Shown: positions 1 to 5,479 of the stretch, one piece after another
How positions within the stretch are numbered: the stretch's first letter is position 1
Layout: each line of letters begins with the position of its first letter
Origin: an uncultured euryarchaeote
Lineage (GTDB): Archaea; Thermoplasmatota; Poseidoniia; Poseidoniales; Thalassarchaeaceae
NCBI GenBank assembly: GCA_937876055.1
Contig: CALEIW010000174.1
Location: 1 to 8,142 of the forward strand
Reading direction: 5' to 3'
DNA: 8,142 nucleotides
Made by a program: the position numbers and the translations under genes
The notes under the pieces: generated by a model
What the model was told of the DNA's origin: nothing
Seen by the model: only the letters and a program-made list of their open reading frames with translations
Database searches by the model: none

Positions 1-809
1 TGGCATGGGCTCAAGCAAATCTGGATGAGGCTAGTGATGATATTGTATTCGTCTCAGTTACAATAGATCCTGCAAGGGATACGGTAGACCATCTATCCGA
101 TTGGACTGAATCTAGAGGATATAATTGGACACATCTAACCGCTGAAAGGCCAAGCACTCTGATGGAAGTTTACTCCTCATGGAATGTAATTGTCGATGAC
201 GAGCACATTGCCGCCAGTGCCCCACCAGAAGGCGCGATGAATCGAGTAGTGTTCCTAAACTCAAGCAACGAGACAATAGTTGTGGATTATCTAAATTCAA
301 ACTTACAGGTCTCTGATACAGTCGCTGATTTAGACAATAAATCAAGAAATTCTGCAGACGTTAATTTCTCCACAGAAGGATGGACATTGATGAATTGGAA
401 CCATACCTCTTGGAGTTGGCAAGATGCAGAAGAAGGCTATCTTGAAGAATTCGTAAATCACGATGACCACCTAGCTTGGGTTGAGTCAGGAGCAAACACT
501 TCTCTGCTTCCAGTAGGTGTTGATTGTAATGGCCACGGCTGGGTAATGGGAGAAGGCTCGAGTGCTCATTGTATGTGTGATGAGGGCTATGAACGTCCGA
601 ATGGAGATTACCTATCATGCGTCCTAGAAGGTTCTACAGATGGCGAGGAAACTAATCCTCATGAGGAATCATTAGGGGATTACGAAATAGGACATTCAAC
701 AGTAACCTTCGTCCTAGATAAACAACTCAGAAAGAGATTGGCTTGGACTGGTACCGCTTGGGATTTAGACCTCTTCGTGGAAGATTTACAAAATCTAGCA
801 AATGAGTGA
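1..809 (+). CDS. SCO1/SenC-like exported thioredoxin-fold protein with EGF-like insertion (5' partial)
   Basis: The reading frame is open from the window edge (first full codon at 3), so the N-terminus, with any signal peptide and the expected CxxxC copper motif, is missing; 268 codons remain. The start of the visible part, FVSVTIDPARDT followed by a WTESRGYNWTHLTAE segment, matches the SCO/SenC core (DPxRDT motif). The end, YEIGHSTVTFVLDKQLRK then WTGTAWDLDLFVEDL, matches the SCO C-terminal strands with the metal-ligand His (codon 693-695), though the usual VDH reads IGH. About 209 residues separate the motif Asp (codon 66-68) from this His, against roughly 56 in human SCO1 from memory, so about 150 residues are inserted. 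The insert has a four-cysteine EGF-like stretch (Cys at 525, 570, 576, 618; CNGHG and CMCDEGYE) and several NxS/T sequons. Family role: copper delivery or thiol chemistry for cytochrome oxidase assembly outside the membrane. That role is inferred here. Confidence 0.8.
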   Translation, partial: AWAQANLDEASDDIVFVSVTIDPARDTVDHLSDWTESRGYNWTHLTAERPSTLMEVYSSWNVIVDDEHIAASAPPEGAMNRVVFLNSSNETIVVDYLNSNLQVSDTVADLDNKSRNSADVNFSTEGWTLMNWNHTSWSWQDAEEGYLEEFVNHDDHLAWVESGANTSLLPVGVDCNGHGWVMGEGSSAHCMCDEGYERPNGDYLSCVLEGSTDGEETNPHEESLGDYEIGHSTVTFVLDKQLRKRLAWTGTAWDLDLFVEDLQNLANE

Positions 810-810
810 A

Positions 811-815
811 TTTTT
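811..815 (+). terminator. Possible oligo-T terminator after the SCO-like gene
   Basis: A run of five T lies directly after the TGA at 807-809. Archaeal transcription can end at short T tracts without a hairpin. The same T-rich stretch could instead serve as a TATA-like element for the gene at 892, so the call is weak. Confidence 0.25.
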
Positions 816-822
816 AGAAAAC

Positions 823-843
823 ATGTGCATCCTAGGTGCACAT
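823..843. repeat. Inverted repeat in the SCO-like / Ig-like intergenic gap
   Basis: ATGTGCA (823-829) and TGCACAT (837-843) are perfect 7-nt complements around TCCTAGG. The centre CCTAGG is itself palindromic, so the whole 21 nt is a dyad with one unpaired T. It lies in the 82-bp gap before the gene at 892. It could be an operator, an RNA hairpin in the 5' leader of the downstream gene, or part of a terminator for the upstream gene. No U tract follows it directly on the plus strand, which argues against a classical intrinsic terminator. Confidence 0.5.
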
Positions 844-891
844 AAGAAAAAAGCAAGTTGACTTTTTACGTTCAATATAGGAGGAAGTTGT

Positions 892-1581
892 ATGGACAAA
901 GAGCAGGTCCGAAGCCTGACATTGGCTTTTTTGATGATTGGTAGCGTCATGCTAGGGCTTTTCTTTCTTGGTGTAGAAACCGATGTTTCAGATCAACCCC
1001 CAACAATAACCGGGGAAGAACCTGGTGATTTTCTAGTAGGGGAGGTCACAAGCATCACAGTTTCTGTTAATGACGAATCTCTTGATGACATATACCTAGA
1101 AGCATCTTTGAATAATGCAAAATTACCAGACACCTATCTCGATGAAAACGGACAATATGTAGTCGATATTACCGGACTCAACACAGGTACACATTCGCTA
1201 AGCATTTTAGCAAGAGATTACCTAAACCAAGAGACAAATTGGGAAACTGAATTTACAATTTCATATCCTGAAGAAGGAGTTACTGAAATTATTCTTGATA
1301 ATTTTGCAACCACTATTGAGCACGGTAGTGACGCTATTCTTAGTGGAAATCTATCCCATACATCGATTGAAACATGTGAGTTTGTTTGGTCCGATTCCGA
1401 TATTGAGGAATCTAGTTTGAATGTAGCAATTGATGAAAATGGCCATTTTGCAATGGAGTTCACAGAATTGGAAGAAAATTTAGTAATCATGATGGAAGCT
1501 AATTGCGGCGAAAATGTGACAACGACGGATAAGGTAACAATCCAATATATTGTCGAAAAGAGTGAAGAAAATTCATCTTAA
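892..1581 (+). CDS. Membrane-anchored exported protein with two probable Ig-like domains
   Basis: 229 aa, function not recognised. Residues about 8-28 (LTLAFLMIGSVMLGLFFLG) form one hydrophobic segment after a short charged N-terminus, a signal anchor or signal peptide; there is no lipobox Cys. The rest is acidic and strand-rich. Residues 36-125 (starting PPTITGEEPGDFLVGE) look like one Ig/Big-type beta sandwich, and residues 130-220 like a second, with Cys162 and Cys205 placed to form a disulfide. Sequons NLS and NVT suggest an exterior location. The ATG at 892 is supported by a purine-rich TAGGAGGA at 878-885, 6 nt upstream. It follows the SCO-like gene on the same strand with an 82-bp gap and converges on pheS with only 18 bp between stops. 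A periplasm-like or cell-surface binding or assembly role is a guess. Confidence 0.75.
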   Translation: MDKEQVRSLTLAFLMIGSVMLGLFFLGVETDVSDQPPTITGEEPGDFLVGEVTSITVSVNDESLDDIYLEASLNNAKLPDTYLDENGQYVVDITGLNTGTHSLSILARDYLNQETNWETEFTISYPEEGVTEIILDNFATTIEHGSDAILSGNLSHTSIETCEFVWSDSDIEESSLNVAIDENGHFAMEFTELEENLVIMMEANCGENVTTTDKVTIQYIVEKSEENSS

Positions 1582-1599
1582 GATTAGCAAAATAGCCAA

Positions 1600-3093
1600 T
1601 CAAAGAATTGGCATCTTTGAAAGACGCTCGAGATCAGGTTGGTATAATTCTCTGATATCATCCAATCCTAGAACGAGCATTGCAAGACGCTCTAGACCCA
1701 TCCCCCATGCACATACCGGCCATTCAGTACCGAGCGGTTCAGTGACTTCTGGCCGGAAAATTCCCGAGCCACCTAGTTCTAGCCATTCACCACGCCAGTA
1801 AACTTCGACCTCTACCGATGGCTCGGTGTAAGGAAAATAGGCAGGGCGTACACGAACATCAGGATATCCCATCTTTGCGTAGAAGGTTTTGAGGGTAGAA
1901 ATTAGCATTGGAAGATTGGCATCTGGTTCGTGGATTATTCCTTCGATTTGATGAAATTCGGGCAGATGAGTCCGGTCAATTGTCTCTTGTCTAAATACAC
2001 GACCGATGCCGAAAACACGACTTGGGACATGTGGATTTTCAGCAATATGACGTATTGTATTGACAGTCGTATGTGTCCTCAGTAAGCCCTTTTGAGCTTC
2101 TTCTTTGTCGAATTTAACCCCCCAACCTTTGCTTCCTGTGTCGTGTCCGTGCTCATGCACCTTAGCCCATAGGTCAAGCATTTCAGATGCAACTTCTACC
2201 TTCTCTGGATTGTTTAGATAGAATGTATCTTGCATGGTTCTGGCAGGATGAGATTGAGGGATGAATAAAGCATCCATATTCCATCCTGCTGATTGAACAT
2301 AATCTCCCTCAATTTCCGAGAAGCCCATTTCCAGGAACACTGAACGAATTCGCTCTATCAGCGCTTGCATAGGGTGCGGTCTGCCTCCGGCAGGAATAGG
2401 CGCTGGAGCATTAACATCGAATGGTTTGAATTCAGCATCTCTCCAAGATTCTCCTTGAAGAAGTTCAGGTGTAATCTCACCAATTTGTTCAACTTCTTCT
2501 AGATCCTCAATATTGTATCCGGCACCATCCTTAGTCAAGGTCCAATTCCTACTGATGCTATTCTCGATTTCAATCAAGCCCTTCCTATTTTGGAAATGGT
2601 CGATGAGAGAGGCGTCAAGAGAATCTGCGTCTTGAGCGGTTTCTGCTAAACTATTGATGAATGAAGTTCGATTTTCTATAGTTGTAGAAACCTCATCTTG
2701 ATCTTGCCAAACAAAGGAGCCTGATTCGACCTTAACTCCTAATGATTTCAGAAGGCCAACACCGGGTCCAGCCTCGTGACGTTCAAAGTCTGCAGAAAAC
2801 AAACCTTGCATATTCCGTTCAGATTCTTTGGATTGTAGTAACCAATTCCAAATTCGCGCCTCTAACAAACCATTTGTTGCAGCGTTAACTCCTTCAGGAC
2901 CAAGTGCAACTGTGCGAGATGAAGATTCAGTGATTTCTACTAGTCCCGCCTCCTCTAATACCTGGCCCGCACCTGCAACATGGACTTGATCAGTCCATTT
3001 CGTTGCCTCTAGAATTTCTGAAAGCGTCCAAGTGCGCGAGGTGTCTGAAAGTAATGCTCGAAGCATTCTTCGCTCGTTATTCCCCAGACTCAA
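1600..3093 (-). CDS. pheS: Phenylalanine--tRNA ligase alpha subunit, archaeal type
   Basis: 497 aa, the length of archaeal PheS. It forms the catalytic half of the alpha2beta2 enzyme that charges tRNA-Phe in the cytoplasm. Residues 1-70 and the following stretch look like the winged-helix segments seen in archaeal/eukaryotic PheS. The class II catalytic core is intact: motif 1 around residues 239-262 (PHPMQALIERIR, MGFSEIEG), then WNMDALFIPQSHPAR and MQDTFYL (271-293), motif 2 at about 360-385 (VFGIGRVFRQE, THLPEFHQIEG), the Phe pocket FPYTEPSVEVEVY (420-432), and motif 3 at about 461-472 (CAWGMGLERLAM). The start is TTG (3091-3093), backed by GAGGTGA at 3098-3104, 4 nt upstream; the next in-frame ATG is residue 10. 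It lies 63 bp downstream of a small membrane zinc-ribbon gene, probably co-transcribed. No pheT (beta subunit) is visible in this window. Confidence 0.97.
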   Translation of the reverse strand: MSLGNNERRMLRALLSDTSRTWTLSEILEATKWTDQVHVAGAGQVLEEAGLVEITESSSRTVALGPEGVNAATNGLLEARIWNWLLQSKESERNMQGLFSADFERHEAGPGVGLLKSLGVKVESGSFVWQDQDEVSTTIENRTSFINSLAETAQDADSLDASLIDHFQNRKGLIEIENSISRNWTLTKDGAGYNIEDLEEVEQIGEITPELLQGESWRDAEFKPFDVNAPAPIPAGGRPHPMQALIERIRSVFLEMGFSEIEGDYVQSAGWNMDALFIPQSHPARTMQDTFYLNNPEKVEVASEMLDLWAKVHEHGHDTGSKGWGVKFDKEEAQKGLLRTHTTVNTIRHIAENPHVPSRVFGIGRVFRQETIDRTHLPEFHQIEGIIHEPDANLPMLISTLKTFYAKMGYPDVRVRPAYFPYTEPSVEVEVYWRGEWLELGGSGIFRPEVTEPLGTEWPVCAWGMGLERLAMLVLGLDDIRELYQPDLERLSKMPIL

Positions 3094-3156
3094 CGCCTCA
3101 CCTCGAATTCTTCGCTGATGCCATCTCGCTTTGATGCTTGCTTAGGAATAATCCAT

Positions 3157-3561
3157 TCATTCTTCTTCTGCCACCCAGAGTTCTGTTTTGCATTCTACAC
3201 AATTGTAGAATGCTGGTTTCCTGCCATCAACCCACTCTAAATGCCCACAACGGCCACACAGAATCGAGGTTTTTATCGGAGGATCTAATGATGTATCGAC
3301 CCGATACATAGCACGTCCTGCATCGGGCATCTTTACTGCGTCAGGAGCCCATGCGGCTAATTCATCAGGGTCGACTGATGATTCATCAGGCATTCCTAAG
3401 CCAAAAAGAAGTAATGCGGCACCAGCGATAGACAATGGAGCACCTAGAGCTATTGCAAATGCATTTCCAGCGGTACCAAAGACAATTCCTGCGCCGAGAA
3501 GTATGCACGTCCAAGCGGCAATTACCATGTTCAATTTCCTATGGGAAGTTGAGTTGGGCAT
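3157..3561 (-). CDS. Small two-helix membrane protein with C-terminal zinc ribbon
   Basis: 134 aa, not recognised as a named family. Two hydrophobic helices (about residues 12-31 and 34-56, the second rich in Ala/Leu/Gly) form a hairpin that should leave both termini on the same side of the membrane. An acidic linker follows (MPDESSVDPDELAAWAPD), and then a zinc-ribbon-like module with Cys102, Cys105, Cys121 and Cys124 (CGRC, 15 residues between, CVEC) ends the protein. The charged N-terminus (HRK before the first helix) favours a cytoplasmic location for the ribbon. The ATG at 3559-3561 has no convincing Shine-Dalgarno sequence, so it may be translated from a leaderless or short-leader mRNA; residue 12 (Met) would be an alternative but would trim the first helix. 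It is the first gene before pheS on the minus strand. Confidence 0.75.
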   Translation of the reverse strand: MPNSTSHRKLNMVIAAWTCILLGAGIVFGTAGNAFAIALGAPLSIAGAALLLFGLGMPDESSVDPDELAAWAPDAVKMPDAGRAMYRVDTSLDPPIKTSILCGRCGHLEWVDGRKPAFYNCVECKTELWVAEEE

Positions 3562-3669
3562 ACTAATCCGTGAGATTCGGAGGGGTGATTAGGCATTCAA
3601 CTTGGCCCTATTTCGGCTACCCTTCTAGGTGCAGGGTTCAAGAATCGAATGTGGTCAGCGGGGGGTGCT

Positions 3670-3746
3670 GCCTCAGTAGCTCAGACTGGTAGAGCATCTG
3701 ATTTGTAATCAGACGGCCGGGGGTTCGAATCCCTCCTGGGGCTCCA
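3670..3746 (+). tRNA. tRNA-Thr (anticodon UGU)
   Basis: A complete cloverleaf can be drawn. Acceptor GCCTCAG (3670-3676) pairs with CTGGGGC (3736-3742) with one G-U. The D arm is GCTC/GAGC. Anticodon stem TCTGA (3697-3701) pairs with TCAGA, loop TTTGTAA, anticodon TGT at 3704-3706, reading ACA. The T arm is GGGGG-TTCGAAT-CCCTC. The discriminator is T (3743) and CCA is encoded (3744-3746). U73 is known for archaeal tRNA-Thr and supports the assignment. No intron is present. Confidence 0.96.
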
Positions 3747-3751
3747 TTTTT
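3747..3751 (+). terminator. Oligo-T stretch after tRNA-Thr
   Basis: Five T residues follow the encoded CCA immediately. A short T run directly after a stable RNA is a plausible archaeal termination signal. Confidence 0.4.
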
Positions 3752-3810
3752 ACTTCCACTTCTAGATTAAGTCAGACCGTGTCTAGAAAAAAGGTCAAGT
3801 CCAATATAGA

Positions 3811-3817
3811 AGGGGAG
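3811..3817 (+). promoter_or_regulatory. Ribosome binding site deciding the folD GTG start
   Basis: AGGGGAG lies 7 nt before GTG at 3825. This fixes the non-ATG start and gives the family-typical N-terminus (MSAVILDGKALG). Confidence 0.7.
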
Positions 3818-3824
3818 TTACTTC

Positions 3825-4700
3825 GTGAGCGCGGTTATACTCGATGGTAAGGCCTTAGGATTGCGTATTGAGGCACATCTGGCTGAGAGGGTGTCTGCAC
3901 TGAAGGATTCGGGAGTTGAACCTCATCTTGCAGTAGTACTCGCTGGAGATGACCCGGCAAGTCATGTCTATGTTAGAAACAAACAACGAGCTTGTGAAAG
4001 GTGTGGAATAAAAAGCACAAGAATTGACCTTCCAAACGACGTGTCTCAAGAGGATTTAATGCAGGTTGTTGCAAACCTAAACTCTGATGACTCTGTTCAT
4101 GGAATACTCGTTCAAAGCCCCACTCCAGACGGAACTGACGAATTGGCCATAACCGAAGCAATCGACCCCTCAAAAGATGTTGATGGATTCCACCCTACTA
4201 ATCTTGGAAGATTAGTAATGGGTCAAACAGATGGTTTGCTGCCCTGTACCCCTGCAGGAGTGATGAAGATGATTGAGGATGCTGCTATCGACCTATCTGG
4301 AAAGAAAGCAGTAGTAATTGGGCGTTCACGCATAGTTGGGATGCCTCTAGCGCTATTATTGGCTCAGAAAGGCATTGATGCCACAGTTACAATTGCTCAT
4401 TCTAGAACGCAAGATATTGCCGAAATCTGTCGAAGCGCTGACCTAGTTGTGGCAGCGATTGGCCGACCTGCTACCGTCCAAGCAGATTGGATAAAGCCCG
4501 GCGCGACAGTAATCGATGTTGGAATCAATCGTGTCGCAGATGACTCTAGAGAAAGTGGTAGCCGTCTAGCAGGGGATGTGGACCCCGCAGTAAAAGAGGT
4601 AGCAGGGCATATGACACCTGTACCTGGCGGAGTTGGACCAATGACTATCTCGATGTTGATGAGCAATACGGTGAGAGCAGCAGAAATGCGATTGGCTTAG
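3825..4700 (+). CDS. folD: Bifunctional methylenetetrahydrofolate dehydrogenase / methenyltetrahydrofolate cyclohydrolase FolD
   Basis: 291 aa, normal FolD length. It interconverts 5,10-methylene-, 5,10-methenyl- and 10-formyl-tetrahydrofolate with NAD(P), supplying one-carbon units for purines and other pathways in the cytoplasm. Visible signatures: the catalytic Tyr49 and Lys53 in SHVYVRNK; Gln97 in VQSPTP; Asp120 in KDVDGFHPTNLGRL; the Rossmann signature VIGRSRIVGMP (164-174); ATVTIAHSRT (186-195); and the family end motif PVPGGVGPMTISML (265-278). The usual QLPLP reads QSPTP here, a change next to, not at, the catalytic Gln. It is a single-gene unit after tRNA-Thr and converges on the SufT-family gene, the two sharing 4 nt at their stops. 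The start is GTG with a good Shine-Dalgarno sequence. Confidence 0.97.
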   Translation: MSAVILDGKALGLRIEAHLAERVSALKDSGVEPHLAVVLAGDDPASHVYVRNKQRACERCGIKSTRIDLPNDVSQEDLMQVVANLNSDDSVHGILVQSPTPDGTDELAITEAIDPSKDVDGFHPTNLGRLVMGQTDGLLPCTPAGVMKMIEDAAIDLSGKKAVVIGRSRIVGMPLALLLAQKGIDATVTIAHSRTQDIAEICRSADLVVAAIGRPATVQADWIKPGATVIDVGINRVADDSRESGSRLAGDVDPAVKEVAGHMTPVPGGVGPMTISMLMSNTVRAAEMRLA

Positions 4701-5005
4701 AATACTCCAAGCTCGAACTTTCCATCCTCTGTAGCATGGATTTTTGGATCCCAAGGCGGAGAAAATGTGAGGTTTACGTGGACGCTATCAATACCCTCTG
4801 TGGTGAGAGCAGCTCGGTGCACTGCTGCCATAAGTTCGGGTGCAACTGGGCAACCCGGGCTTGTCAGAGTCATATCGATTTCAGCATGTGCCTCATCGAT
4901 TCTGACTTCGTAAATTAGCCCCAAATCAATAACTGAAATCTTCATTTCAGGATCTTCTACCTCGATTAGAGATTCACGAACCAATGCCTCTTCAACCATA
5001 ATCAC
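4697..5005 (-). CDS. MIP18/SufT-family (DUF59) iron-sulfur assembly protein
   Basis: 102 aa, essentially one MIP18/DUF59 domain. Motifs: EVEDPEMKISVIDLGLIY (residues 15-32, the DPE and DLGLIY signature), TLTSPGCP (46-53) with the conserved Cys52, and TFSPPWDP (80-87). Family members (SufT, the PaaD-like proteins and eukaryotic CIAO2) assist Fe-S cluster maturation or delivery, which fits its place after sufS and sufE. The GTG start (5003-5005) overlaps the sufE stop as GTGA, suggesting coupled translation. An ATG two codons later (4997-4999) is an equally reasonable start, giving 100 aa. Its TAA overlaps the folD TAG on the other strand. Confidence 0.92.
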   Translation of the reverse strand: MIMVEEALVRESLIEVEDPEMKISVIDLGLIYEVRIDEAHAEIDMTLTSPGCPVAPELMAAVHRAALTTEGIDSVHVNLTFSPPWDPKIHATEDGKFELGVF

Positions 5006-5427
5006 ACCATCCTCTCTGCTTCTGAACGGACTCTCTCAAACATATTCAAAAATCCATTGGCTCTACTCGGTGTCAAAGAATTACGAATTCCCATTGCATC
5101 TGCATAGTCTGGAGACATTTGTGCCACTTCCTTTGGATTCATACCGTTCACCGCCATTGCGGTTACGGACATCAATCCCTGAACAATCTGCGCATCAGCC
5201 CCGCCCCGCATGAGGAAATTACCCGATTCATCACGACCACATTCTACATGTGCTCTAGATTGACAGCCATGGACTTGATTTCCCTCATTCCATTCATCGG
5301 GAGGTAATGGGCTTGGGTGTTTTTTTGCAAACTCAAAAAGCAACTCATAGCGTTCCATCGAATCAAAGCAATCATCGAACTCCTCGATTACTGAATCTAG
5401 GTGCTCGGGCCATCGCCTCTCCGCCAT
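5002..5427 (-). CDS. sufE: SufE-family sulfur acceptor protein
   Basis: 141 aa, typical SufE length. SufE takes persulfide from the cysteine desulfurase SufS and passes it on to the cluster scaffold. Residues 48-59 (EGNQVHGCQSRA) carry the family signature, with the acceptor Cys at position 55. The surrounding PLPPDEW and the later GGADAQIVQGLMSV stretch, ending in the helical MSPDYADAMGIRNSLTPSR region, also match the fold. The ATG at 5425-5427 is preceded by GGGAGG with about 7 nt spacing. It lies 52 bp downstream of sufS and overlaps the SufT-family gene by 4 nt, so the three read as one operon. SufE is mainly known from bacteria, so its presence in an archaeal-looking contig hints at old transfer (inference). 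Confidence 0.94.
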   Translation of the reverse strand: MAERRWPEHLDSVIEEFDDCFDSMERYELLFEFAKKHPSPLPPDEWNEGNQVHGCQSRAHVECGRDESGNFLMRGGADAQIVQGLMSVTAMAVNGMNPKEVAQMSPDYADAMGIRNSLTPSRANGFLNMFERVRSEAERMV

Positions 5428-5479
5428 GACTCATCCTCCCGATTGATTCTATTCAATATGACGAGCGTATTTGCCTACC

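Noticed and set aside
162..809. SCO-like protein starting at the ATG at 162
   Set aside because: The frame is open to the window edge and the sequence before 162 carries the SCO DPxRDT motif, so 162 is an internal Met.
3670..3830. Integration site at tRNA-Thr
   Set aside because: No repeat of the tRNA 3' end and no integrase or phage-like gene is visible; the following gene is folD.
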